The position numbers and the translations under genes are program-made. Shown here piece after piece: positions 8,904-16,149 of a DNA stretch of 64,000 bases; within the stretch, counting starts at the first letter, position 1, and each line of letters begins with the position of its first letter. The DNA comes from Archangium gephyra (GTDB lineage: Bacteria > Myxococcota > Myxococcia > Myxococcales > Myxococcaceae), in NCBI RefSeq assembly GCF_001027285.1, contig NZ_CP011509.1, positions 1,744,501 to 1,808,500 on the forward strand, written 5' to 3'. Below the pieces are notes generated by a model that saw nothing but the letters and a program-made list of their open reading frames with translations, ran no database searches and was not told where the DNA came from.

Positions 8904-9197
8904 GAGAAGGGGTGTAGTCTGACGCTGTGAATGGAATGGGGCAGGGGAGTGGCCCCTTTTGCCCCCGGAGGGTCTGCCGGGGACGGGAGGTGTGGGCCCG
9001 CTGTCCAATTCCACAACATCGGCGTCCGATTCCCGGACGGTCAGAATGTTATTGGCGCAAGCCCTCGGAATCCCAGGGGATTTCGGGTGGGCGTGTCAGG
9101 ACTCTTTACGCGAAAGCCTTGAGAGCCTGGAGTGACGGTACTCCACGGCTATTCGCGTTGTTCCGGCCAAGTCCTTGATTTCGGGGGAGTCCGCTTG

Positions 9198-9214
9198 TTG
9201 GCACGGAGGGTGCT
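9198..9214 (+). promoter_or_regulatory. Candidate sigma-54 (-24/-12) promoter of the secreted protease
   Basis: TTGGCACG-GAGG-GTGCT matches the RpoN consensus TTGGCACG-N4-TTGCW except at one T. The invariant GG (9200-9201) and GC (9212-9213) are exactly 10 nt apart. Transcription would start near 9225, giving a leader of about 70 bases. Sigma-54 promoters are frequent in myxobacterial developmental and predation genes. Confidence 0.5.
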
Positions 9215-9296
9215 CAAGCGGACCGGCGCGAGGTCGCGGCTGGTCCTCCAGGCGGCCCGTCAACCCCCACGTTGTCCCCCGGAAAAGGAATCCCCC

Positions 9297-10094
9297 ATGC
9301 GTAAGCTTTCCATGGCGTTGCTGGCTGGTGTGGCTCTCGTTGGTTGCGGTGGGCCCGAGGTCGCCGAGCAGAAGACCCAGTCGTGGGAGGAGTTCAGGGC
9401 CTCGGCCATCAATGACGAGGGCGACGTGTACGTCGTCAACGGCGACGAGGCCGTGCAGGGCCTCGAGAACCTGCGCTCGTACTATGACAACTTCGTCGCC
9501 AACGGCGACGTGGGCGCCACCGAGGGCGGTCTGGCCGTGTACTACATCGGCAGCGACATCAAGTACAGCGCCACCCAGGCCCGCAACCTCACCTACTGCA
9601 TCAGCTCCTCCACCTTCGGCACGCGCTACAGCACCATGGTGAGCGCGATGAACAGCGCGACCGCGGCCTGGGAGGCCACGGCCAACGTCAACTTCATCCA
9701 CTCCAGCAGCTACGACTCCAACTGCACCGCGTCCCAGACGGGCGTCTTCTTCGACGTGCGCATGGTGAGCGGCCAGTCCTACCTGGCGCGCGCGTTCTTC
9801 CCGAACTCCAGCCGCTCGGGCCGCAACGTCCTGGTGGACAGCAGCTCCTTCGGCAGCATCTCGCCCTGGACCCTCACGGGCGTGCTCCGCCACGAGCTGG
9901 GCCACGTGCTGGGCTTCCGTCACGAGCACACCCGCTCCACCGCCTCGGGCTGCTACGAGGACGCCAACTGGCGCGGCCTGACCACGTACGACCGCTACTC
10001 GGTCATGCACTACCCCCAGTGCAACGGCCTGCAGACGGGCGACCTCGTGCTCACCTCGTCCGACAAGACCGGCGCCCGCGCCCTGTACCCGTAA
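9297..10094 (+). CDS. Secreted zinc metalloprotease lipoprotein (HExxHxxGxxH, M10/M12/M57-like)
   Basis: A 265-residue exported protease. A lipoprotein signal, MRKLSMALLAGVALVGCGG, ends in the lipobox Cys. The metzincin zinc site is H199-E-L-G-H203-V-L-G-F-R-H209, with a Met-turn-like SVMHYP further on. The myxobacterial M57 (HEIGH) proteases are the closest group I can name. AAGGA about 8 nt upstream sets the start at 9297; the open frame runs further upstream but without coding character. It is probably transcribed from the sigma-54-like site at 9198 and ended by the hairpin at 10121. The substrate is unknown. Confidence 0.85.
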   Translation: MRKLSMALLAGVALVGCGGPEVAEQKTQSWEEFRASAINDEGDVYVVNGDEAVQGLENLRSYYDNFVANGDVGATEGGLAVYYIGSDIKYSATQARNLTYCISSSTFGTRYSTMVSAMNSATAAWEATANVNFIHSSSYDSNCTASQTGVFFDVRMVSGQSYLARAFFPNSSRSGRNVLVDSSSFGSISPWTLTGVLRHELGHVLGFRHEHTRSTASGCYEDANWRGLTTYDRYSVMHYPQCNGLQTGDLVLTSSDKTGARALYP

Positions 10095-10120
10095 GCCGTC
10101 CGCTCGCCTGAGCTGACAGA

Positions 10121-10176
10121 AGGCCGGGGATGCACGCCTCCACGGGGGGCGGGGCATCTCCGGCCTCTTCGTTTTT
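10121..10176 (+). terminator. Rho-independent terminator after the metalloprotease
   Basis: AGGCCGGGGATGC pairs with GCATCTCCGGCCT (one mismatch), followed by TCTTCG and TTTTT at 10172-10176. It sits between convergent genes, its T-run touching the stop codon of the minus-strand gene. Confidence 0.75.
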
Positions 10177-10550
10177 CACGCCGGGGCCGAGGCCTCCTCG
10201 AGCAGCTCCCGCGACTCGAAGTGGATGAGCGTCTTCACGTGGTCCTCGTCCTCGATGTCGAGGCAGGCGAGCTCCCCGGTGTCGCTCTCCTCGGCCCAGA
10301 CGTGTACCGGGCGCGCAATCCGGTGGGTGAGCTCCTCGCCGGGATGGCCCACCGTCACCTCGATGGCGCCCTCCTCGCTGCCCTTCTCCTCGACGGAGAT
10401 CTCCACCAGCGGCAGGTTCCACGCCACCGTCTGGTCTCCCAGCTCCGGCCCCTCGGCCAGGATGCGGACCTGCTGGTCGCGCTCGATGGTGCTCAGCAGG
10501 AGGAGGTAGTCGGCCCACCCCTCCCGGGGAATCTCTCGCGTGTGCTGCAT
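10176..10550 (-). CDS. DUF5335 family protein
   Basis: A 124-residue acidic cytoplasmic protein starting MQHTREIPREGWADYL. The pattern of an N-terminal W-x-x-Y/F helix, then short beta strands with LGDQTVAWNLPLVEISVEE and a C-terminal acidic helix, resembles DUF5335. That family has no established function. GAGGTG sits 4 nt before the ATG at 10550; upstream in-frame codons look non-coding. It lies 28 bases after the small lipoprotein gene on the same strand, so the two may be cotranscribed. Confidence 0.6.
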   Translation of the reverse strand: MQHTREIPREGWADYLLLLSTIERDQQVRILAEGPELGDQTVAWNLPLVEISVEEKGSEEGAIEVTVGHPGEELTHRIARPVHVWAEESDTGELACLDIEDEDHVKTLIHFESRELLEEASAPA

Positions 10551-10578
10551 GGTGCACCTCACCGGACGGCGGGAGGAC

Positions 10579-11031
10579 TCACTTCCCCTGGGGCGCGGAA
10601 GCCCCCTGGAGCAGCTCCACGGTGGTGGCCTCGTAGTGGCCCTCGTCCTCGTCATAGGCGGCGCGCACCTGCATGCCCTCGCGCAGCTGCCCCCGGGCCG
10701 CCTGCTGGCCCTGGCGGAGGAAGCGGGTGTCCTCGTCCAGCACCAGCGTCATCGTGGTGCCGCCCCGGTCCCGCACCGTGACGCTGCCGGCGGCCATCCC
10801 CGTCACCGTCCCGTAGATTTCCTGGTCCGCCAGGTCCTCGCCGCCGGTGAGGTCCGGGCGCCCCTCGGTGATGCTCTGCTCGTCGTTGGGCGTCTCATCC
10901 CCCTGGTTGCCGCTCACCACCTTCGAGCCACTCTCGGGGCCCGGGGTCTCGCTCGTCCGCTCCTTGCAGCCGGAGGCCAGCCCGAGCAGGGCCACCGCCG
11001 CCAGGCTCCACGTCCATTTGTGCATGGCCAT
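10579..11031 (-). CDS. Small lipoprotein with an OB-like (DUF5666-type) domain
   Basis: A 150-residue lipoprotein: signal MAMHKWTWSLAAVALLGLAS, then the Gly-Cys lipobox. After a Glu/Ser-rich spacer comes the beta-rich segment IYGTVTGMAAGSVTVRDRGG, ending in LREGMQVRAAYDEDEG. This layout (short-range 'GTV...V.D..G...T.L.V...T' strands, then 'L.EG..V.A.Y') recalls DUF5666/OB-fold periplasmic proteins. A second protein of the same design is at 39989. GAGGAG 4 nt before ATG 11031 supports this start. Confidence 0.65.
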   Translation of the reverse strand: MAMHKWTWSLAAVALLGLASGCKERTSETPGPESGSKVVSGNQGDETPNDEQSITEGRPDLTGGEDLADQEIYGTVTGMAAGSVTVRDRGGTTMTLVLDEDTRFLRQGQQAARGQLREGMQVRAAYDEDEGHYEATTVELLQGASAPQGK

Positions 11032-11195
11032 TCGCTCCTCACCGTGTGTCCCACAAGCCGATGCTTCCAAGGTGGGCAGCCGGAGCGGGCGCGGCCACGG
11101 GCCAGCGGGCGGGGAGCGGAGCGGACGAGCCTGTCCGGGGAGCGGGCATCCAGGCGGGCCTCGGGCCCTCGAGGGGAGGGCGGGCCACGGCCCGG

Positions 11196-11232
11196 AAAAG
11201 CAACCGCCCCGCCCGGTCAGGGGCGAGGCGGT
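11196..11232 (-). terminator. Rho-independent terminator of the HEAT/M23 operon
   Basis: ACCGCCCCGCCC (11203-11214) pairs with GGGCGAGGCGGT (11221-11232) with one mismatch. On the minus strand the stem is followed by TTG then CTTTT (plus-strand AAAAG at 11196-11200). It lies a few bases after the stop of the M23 peptidase gene. Confidence 0.65.
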
Positions 11233-11244
11233 GGGGACAACGGA

Positions 11245-11790
11245 TTACAGCGTGGGGTAGCCGACAACGTTGCCGCAGTAGGCGCTGGAGCCGCAGGTGG
11301 TGCCCTTGCTGGTGTACCAGGCCGACTTGCGGGTGCCGTACTGACGGTTGTCCGCGTGCACGTGCGCGCCCGTGGAGTTGCCGGTGGAGCCGACCAGGCC
11401 CAGCGCGCAGCCGTCGCACGTCTTGGAGCCGGAGCTGGTGTTGGCGTTGAGGTGCAGCTGGCGGAAGTCCCAGCCGCTGCCGCCCGTGACGACGTAGTAG
11501 TTGCCGGCGCCGCCGTTGCAGGTGGTGCCGCCGCTGCAGTTGGCCGCACAGCCGCCGTAGTAGGCGTAGTAGCGGCTGCCGGCGATCATCGCGCGGTGGT
11601 TCCACTCGCTGCAGGTGCCGTTGCTCATGTCGAGCGCGGTGTGGCTGCTGCCCGAGCACGAGTAATACGTGGTGGAGCCCACGCGAGCGGCGGTGTCGCA
11701 GATGGCACCGTTGGCGGTGGCGGCGCTGGCCACGCCCGCGAAACCGGCGACGAGCGCCGCGGCGGCGTACATCATGTTCTTCACGTTCAT
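11245..11790 (-). CDS. Secreted M23 family peptidoglycan endopeptidase (LasA/lysostaphin-like)
   Basis: A 181-residue exported protein that likely cuts peptide cross-bridges of peptidoglycan. After a signal peptide (1-23) the compact catalytic domain shows the M23 zinc site: H50-T-A-L-D54 (HxxxD), a middle His113 and H143-V-H145 within GLVGSTGNSTGAHVH. Ten cysteines in the mature part suggest disulfides and therefore extracellular action. There is no SH3 or LysM targeting domain and no evident propeptide. AGGAGG 6 nt before ATG 11790 is an excellent ribosome site. It is the last gene of a leftward operon with two HEAT-repeat proteins (gap 55 bases). Confidence 0.82.
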   Translation of the reverse strand: MNVKNMMYAAAALVAGFAGVASAATANGAICDTAARVGSTTYYSCSGSSHTALDMSNGTCSEWNHRAMIAGSRYYAYYGGCAANCSGGTTCNGGAGNYYVVTGGSGWDFRQLHLNANTSSGSKTCDGCALGLVGSTGNSTGAHVHADNRQYGTRKSAWYTSKGTTCGSSAYCGNVVGYPTL

Positions 11791-11845
11791 ACTTCCTCCT
11801 GGGGGGTTGCACTGCGGGGGGTACTGCGTTGAGGGCGTTGGACCG

Positions 11846-12838
11846 CTACTTGCGGATCCGTTCCTTCTCCCGGAGCACCAGGGTCCATTCCTGGAGGCCG
11901 CGACGCAGCACGGTCTCCCAGGCGGCGATCTCCGGGTCGAGCGCGGGCGCCACCCCGCGCAGCGAGCTGAGGGTGGGCAGTGCGCCGCTCAGGCCGAGCC
12001 GGGCGATGCCCTGCAGCGCGGCCTTGCGCACCGCGGGGTCCTTCTCGTTGCGGTACAGCTCGACGAGGGAGCTGGTGGCCCCCGCCGACTCGGAGCCCGG
12101 CACACCGCCGAGCGCGCTGGCCGAGGCCGCGCGCAGGGTGGGGCTCTCCGACTTCAGCTGGCCGGTGAGCTTGCGCACCGTCTCGGAGCCCACCTGCTCC
12201 ATGGACACCTCGCGCAGCAGCTTCGCCGCCACCTCCGGGTCCGGCGAGGCCAGCGCGGTGTTCACCGCCGTCTCGGACACGGTGCGGTCATGGCCGGAGT
12301 AGACCGTGGCGTCCTCCTGCACCAGGTTGCCCACCACCGCCTCGCGCACCTCGGGCGAGGGGTCGCGGATGAGCTGCTCGTACGACACCGTGTGGCCGTT
12401 CTTCGACAGCGTCTCCACCGAGCCGGTGCCGCGCAGTCCTCGCACCGCCGCCGCGCGCGCCGCCGGGTCGGCGTCCTGCGACGCCCGCTTCAGCAGCGGC
12501 TGCAGCACGGAGGGATCCTCGGTGAAGCCCGCGTGGGTGGCCAGGGCCGCGCCCAACGCCTCCAGCACGGCGGGGTCCCTCTCCTGCTCCACCGCCGCGC
12601 GCAGCTCGTCCGGAGGCATGGAGCGGGCCGCCTCCTTCAGGTGCTGCAACAGGTACTTGCGGTAGGCGGGCGAGCCCGTCTTCAGCCCCGCGCGCAGGTC
12701 CTCCAGCATGTTGCCGAACGAGCACGTCACCCGCTCGATGGGGAGCTTGTCCTGGGCGCCGGCGGGGGCGGGCAGCAGCCAGGCGGCGGCGGCGAGCAGC
12801 GCCACGCGCCAGGTGGGAGAGCGGTGGGCGTGAAGCAT
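11846..12838 (-). CDS. Exported HEAT-repeat protein (second of operon)
   Basis: A 330-residue protein with a signal peptide (MLHAHRSPTWRVALLAAAAW, cleavage after PAPAGA) followed by alpha-helical HEAT/PBS-lyase-type repeats, e.g. DPAARAAAVRGLRGTG, DPSPEVREAVVGNLVQ and KDPAVRKAALQGIARLG. Such arrays are protein-binding scaffolds; no catalytic motif is present. ATG 12838 has GAGGA 9 nt upstream; the alternative ATG 12847 has none at a usable distance. It is 32 bases after the first HEAT gene and 55 before the M23 peptidase gene, so a partner, chaperone or inhibitor role towards that peptidase is possible but unproven. Confidence 0.75.
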   Translation of the reverse strand: MLHAHRSPTWRVALLAAAAWLLPAPAGAQDKLPIERVTCSFGNMLEDLRAGLKTGSPAYRKYLLQHLKEAARSMPPDELRAAVEQERDPAVLEALGAALATHAGFTEDPSVLQPLLKRASQDADPAARAAAVRGLRGTGSVETLSKNGHTVSYEQLIRDPSPEVREAVVGNLVQEDATVYSGHDRTVSETAVNTALASPDPEVAAKLLREVSMEQVGSETVRKLTGQLKSESPTLRAASASALGGVPGSESAGATSSLVELYRNEKDPAVRKAALQGIARLGLSGALPTLSSLRGVAPALDPEIAAWETVLRRGLQEWTLVLREKERIRK

Positions 12839-12870
12839 GGACGTCATTCCTCGAGAGTGCACGGGGCTCA

Positions 12871-14046
12871 TCAGTGGGGCGCCCCTTCTTCCATCAGGCA
12901 GTTGTGGCGCTCCTCCACTCCCAACCAGATGCGGGCGAAGTCCACCGTGCCCTCGGCGTAGAGCCGCTGGAAGTTCTGGAGGTCCGCGGCGAAGCGGGGA
13001 TCCTGCGCGGCGAACTGCTGCAGCAGCGGCAGGGCGTTGGGGCCGGCGGCCCGGACGGCGAAGCGGAAGAGGGCCCAGCGCACGCACTCGTCCTGCTCGG
13101 TGGGGAAGGCGTTGCGGTAGGCCTCCAGCGCCTTCTCCGGCTCCTCGGTGACGGCGAGCCGGAAGGCGGCCATCTCCCGCACGTCCCGCTCCCGGTCCGT
13201 GGTCATGATTTTACTGAGCCGGTCGATGGACTCCCCATCGAGGACGGGGTTGGAGTAGCTGGGCATCTCCAGCGCGAGCAGGCGCACGGCCATGTCGTCG
13301 GACTTCTCGCTCAGGTCCATCAGCTCCTTCCAATAGGGAGCGAAGGTGCCGGTGCGCTCGAAGTCCTCCTTCATCACCCGGCCGATGGTGCGCGTGGCCA
13401 GCCAGGACGTGGAGTCCAGCGACTCGTCCAGCGCGAGGGCCTTCACCCGCTGGAGCTGGGCCGGGCCGAGGCGCTTCTGCGTGTCCAGCGCGTCCAGCAC
13501 GGCGCCCCGGTTGATGAGCAGCGCGCCCTTGTCCTCGCCAATCTTCAGCAGGGCGTCCACCACCTTCGGGCTGTGCACGGCGTCCGAGGCCTTGAGCGCC
13601 TCGATGAAGACCCCGAGGTACGGCGCCTGGGCTCCCTCCGCCCAGGCCACCACCTGGAGCGCGCGGTTCACGTCGCCGCCGATCAGCTCCGTGAGGCGCT
13701 CCTGGAGGTAGCCCGCGAGGTAGCGATCCGGCCCGGCGACGGCGGCCTCCAGGGCCTGGCGGAAGTTGTCGAACGAGAGGTTCTTGTCCAGCTCCCCCAG
13801 CCCCTTCCAGCACAGGGGCATGGGCAGCAGCTCCTTCGCCGGGGGACGGGGCTCCTCGGAGCCGGTGGGGGCGCTCCCGGAGGGACGCGAGCCGGCCCGC
13901 GTCCCGGAGGCCTCGGCCGTGGCCTCGCCGGAGCGCGAGGCCTCCTCGCGCGAGGAAGCGGAGCGGCCCGACAGCAGCGCCGCCCCGAAGATGATGAGCA
14001 GCACGGCGCCCAGCAGGACACCGACTTTGGTAGATGTGCGATCCAT
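12871..14046 (-). CDS. Membrane-anchored HEAT-like repeat protein (first of operon)
   Basis: About 391 residues. The N-terminus has a single membrane helix, VGVLLGAVLLIIFGAALLSG, then a Ser/Glu/Pro-rich tether and an all-helical domain from about residue 75 with HEAT-like units (DRERDVREMAAFRLAV, EQDECVRWALFRFAVRA). It would sit in the inner membrane with the repeats in the periplasm. The start is not certain: ATG 14046 has AGGAA about 15 nt upstream, inside an inverted repeat. It is the first gene of the operon and is divergent from the aminotransferase gene by only 73 bases. Confidence 0.68.
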   Translation of the reverse strand: MDRTSTKVGVLLGAVLLIIFGAALLSGRSASSREEASRSGEATAEASGTRAGSRPSGSAPTGSEEPRPPAKELLPMPLCWKGLGELDKNLSFDNFRQALEAAVAGPDRYLAGYLQERLTELIGGDVNRALQVVAWAEGAQAPYLGVFIEALKASDAVHSPKVVDALLKIGEDKGALLINRGAVLDALDTQKRLGPAQLQRVKALALDESLDSTSWLATRTIGRVMKEDFERTGTFAPYWKELMDLSEKSDDMAVRLLALEMPSYSNPVLDGESIDRLSKIMTTDRERDVREMAAFRLAVTEEPEKALEAYRNAFPTEQDECVRWALFRFAVRAAGPNALPLLQQFAAQDPRFAADLQNFQRLYAEGTVDFARIWLGVEERHNCLMEEGAPH

Positions 14047-14058
14047 GATGTGAACGAG

Positions 14059-14081
14059 TATTCCTGGTATCACAAGGAATA
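14059..14081. promoter_or_regulatory. Inverted repeat in the divergent HEAT-operon/aminotransferase gap
   Basis: TATTCCT (14059-14065) and AGGAATA (14075-14081) are perfect inverted arms with a 9-base spacer. They lie in a markedly AT-rich 73-base divergent intergenic region. The size and spacing fit a dimeric regulator site that could control both directions. Confidence 0.45.
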
Positions 14082-14119
14082 ATCGAAGTTCAAGAATTTC
14101 CCAAGGAGTGAGGGACAAA

Positions 14120-15268
14120 ATGCCCCGCCATCCCAGCTACGCCCCATCGGTCTCGGGCATGTCGAGCTCGCTGTACTCCGCGCTGGCGGAGCGGCTGGCG
14201 AGCAGGCCCGGTGAGGTGTACCCGCTGCACGTGGGGGACACGTGGATGGAGCCGCCCGAGGGCTGCCGGATGGAGGACTTCCGGGTGGCGGAGCACCCCG
14301 GGATGCACCGCTACGCGCCGGTGCAGGGGATGCCGGGGCTGCTGGAGGCCATCGTGGAGCGGGTGCGCGCGAAGACGGGCGTGGCCACGGAGCGCTCGCA
14401 GGTGCTCGTCACCACGGGGGCCACGGGCGCGCTGGGGGCGATCATCGGTGGGCTGGTGGCGCCGGGCGAGGAGGTGCTCATCCTCGCGCCCTACTGGCCG
14501 CTGATTTCGGGCATCGTCACGGCGTTCCACGGCAGGCCGGTGCCGGTGCCCTTCCTGGACTGCGAGGGCCCTGAGGCGCTGGTGGCGGCGGTGCGCGAGC
14601 GGCTCACGGAGCGGAGCGTGGCGCTCTACCTCAACACGCCCAACAACCCGTCGGGGCGGGTGTTGCCGCGGGGGTGGGTGGAGGCGCTGGCGGAGCTGGC
14701 CCGGCGCGAGGGGCTGTGGCTGCTCTCGGACGAGGTGTACGAGGACTACGTGTACGAGGGCGAGCACACGTACGCGCGTGCGCTGGCGCCGGAGCGGACG
14801 CTGTCCTCGTACTCCTTCAGCAAGGCGTACGGCATGGCGGGCAACCGGTGCGGCTACGTGGTGGGACCCGAGGAGGCGGTGGCGCAGCTGCGCAAGGTCA
14901 GCACGCACTCCTTCTACAGTGCCCCCACCGCCGCGCAGCTGGCCGGAGAGCGGGTGTTGCGGGGGCCGGGAGACGCCTGGGTGGCCAGGGCCTCCGCGCG
15001 CTACCGCGACACCGGGACGAAGGCGGCCGCGCGCCTGGGCGTCCCGCCTCCCCAGGGCAGCACCTTCCTCTTCCTGGACGTCTCCGCGCACCTGGACGAG
15101 GGGGGCCTGGCGGGGCTCTTGGAGCGGTGCGTCGAACGCAACCTGCTGGTGGCTCCGGGGCCCAGCTTCGGGCCCTTCCCGCATCACATCCGGCTGTGCT
15201 TCACCTGCTCGCCGCCCGAGGTGGTGCTGAGGGGGGTGGAGGTACTGGCGGAGATTCTGCGCGGGTAG
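14120..15268 (+). CDS. PLP-dependent aminotransferase, class I/II
   Basis: A 382-residue fold-type I aminotransferase of the AspC family; the amino donor cannot be told. Visible motifs are VTTGATGALGAI (PLP phosphate cradle), YLNTPNNPSGRVLP with the conserved Asn, LSDEVYEDYVY with the PLP-ring Asp and Tyr, the Schiff-base Lys in SYSFSKAYGMAGNRCGYV, and the substrate Arg in HHIRLCFTCS. ATG 14120 is chosen, with AAGGAG at 14103-14108; an in-frame GTG at 14108 is possible. No biosynthetic partner gene is beside it. Confidence 0.88.
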   Translation: MPRHPSYAPSVSGMSSSLYSALAERLASRPGEVYPLHVGDTWMEPPEGCRMEDFRVAEHPGMHRYAPVQGMPGLLEAIVERVRAKTGVATERSQVLVTTGATGALGAIIGGLVAPGEEVLILAPYWPLISGIVTAFHGRPVPVPFLDCEGPEALVAAVRERLTERSVALYLNTPNNPSGRVLPRGWVEALAELARREGLWLLSDEVYEDYVYEGEHTYARALAPERTLSSYSFSKAYGMAGNRCGYVVGPEEAVAQLRKVSTHSFYSAPTAAQLAGERVLRGPGDAWVARASARYRDTGTKAAARLGVPPPQGSTFLFLDVSAHLDEGGLAGLLERCVERNLLVAPGPSFGPFPHHIRLCFTCSPPEVVLRGVEVLAEILRG

Positions 15269-15345
15269 ACGCAACTTTCCCACACCAGTTCCCGAGAATT
15301 TCTCTGAGTTTGTGACTTCGGAAATCTTGCCTCGGGGATCAGGCC

Positions 15346-16041
15346 ATGAGCTACCGCATCAAGTCCGGTGACACGCTGTCGGGTATCGCGAGCCGCTACA
15401 AGACGTCGGTCAGCGCGCTGATGAAGGCCAACCCGCAGATCAAGAACGCCAACCTGATCTACGCGGGCAAGTCGCTGAACATCCCGGGCTCGCGCGACAG
15501 CTACGACCACGGTCCCACGCGGCCCGGTGGCAATCGTCCGGGGGGCAGTCCCTCCACGGGTGGGACGCAGGCGCCGGGCTCGACGGGCACGCCCTCGCGG
15601 GGCCCGGGCGGCAGCCCGTTCGACATCGCCAAGGCGCAGCTGGGCAAGAACGCCGGCAGCCTGAAGCTGGAGAAGGGCGGCGTGGGCTCGGACATGGAGG
15701 ACTGGGTTCCGAACAACGTCAACTGCGCCAACTTCGTGTCCGCGTGCCTGGAGCAGGCGGGGCAGATCAAGAACGGCCAGCACCACAACGCGGTGGTGGG
15801 CCTGCAGGCCAACCTGGACAAGGATCCGAACTTCAAGCGCGTGTCGCTGTCGCAGGCGAAGCCGGGCGACGTGGTGAGCATGAAGACGCCGGGCGGCCAC
15901 CACGTGGTGATGTTCGCCGGGTGGAAGAACGGCAAGCCCGAGTTCATCGGCTCCAACAACATCAACAGCGATGGCTCGCAGCGCATCTCGATGACGCAGA
16001 TGAACTACCCCATCATGTCCATCCACCAGTACCGCGGCTGA
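15346..16041 (+). CDS. LysM domain plus cysteine amidase/peptidase (NlpC/P60- or CHAP-like)
   Basis: A 231-residue protein that binds and probably cleaves peptidoglycan. An N-terminal LysM (3-47: [18 protein letters not shown]) is followed by a Gly/Pro/Thr linker (50-90) and a papain-like domain. Candidate catalytic residues are Cys127 in [16 protein letters not shown] and His185/186 in [11 protein letters not shown]. There is no signal peptide: translation starts right at the LysM. It may therefore leave the cell by a non-Sec route or act on lysis. A strong terminator follows (16101-16140). Confidence 0.78.
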   Translation: MSYRIKSGDTLSGIASRYKTSVSALMKANPQIKNANLIYAGKSLNIPGSRDSYDHGPTRPGGNRPGGSPSTGGTQAPGSTGTPSRGPGGSPFDIAKAQLGKNAGSLKLEKGGVGSDMEDWVPNNVNCANFVSACLEQAGQIKNGQHHNAVVGLQANLDKDPNFKRVSLSQAKPGDVVSMKTPGGHHVVMFAGWKNGKPEFIGSNNINSDGSQRISMTQMNYPIMSIHQYRG

Positions 16042-16100
16042 GCGGAGCCGTGCCGAGCCAGGGGGGCACTCGAGGAGGCTTCCCGGGACCTGGATGGACG

Positions 16101-16140
16101 CGCGGTGCCGGAACCCACCCCGGCACCGCGTTTTTCTTTT
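16101..16140 (+). terminator. Strong rho-independent terminator after the LysM gene
   Basis: CGCGGTGCCGG pairs with CCGGCACCGCG around a short loop, followed by TTTTTCTTTT. This is the clearest plus-strand terminator in the window. Confidence 0.9.
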
Positions 16141-16149
16141 GGGAGGGCC

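Larger units (their letters stand above)
8829..9296. other. Intergenic region with hairpin and sigma-54-like promoter
   Basis: A 468-base gap without a convincing gene. It holds the inverted repeat CCCAAA-TGA-TTTGGG (8878-8892), which is followed within a few bases by TAGTTTTT and may end the Rieske transcript. It also holds the -24/-12 promoter candidate at 9198-9214. Local AT content is higher than in the flanking genes. Confidence 0.55.

Noticed and set aside
8927-9178. Short open frame (83 codons) in the gap before the metalloprotease
   Set aside because: No ribosome site, no codon bias, and it overlaps the region that holds the promoter elements.
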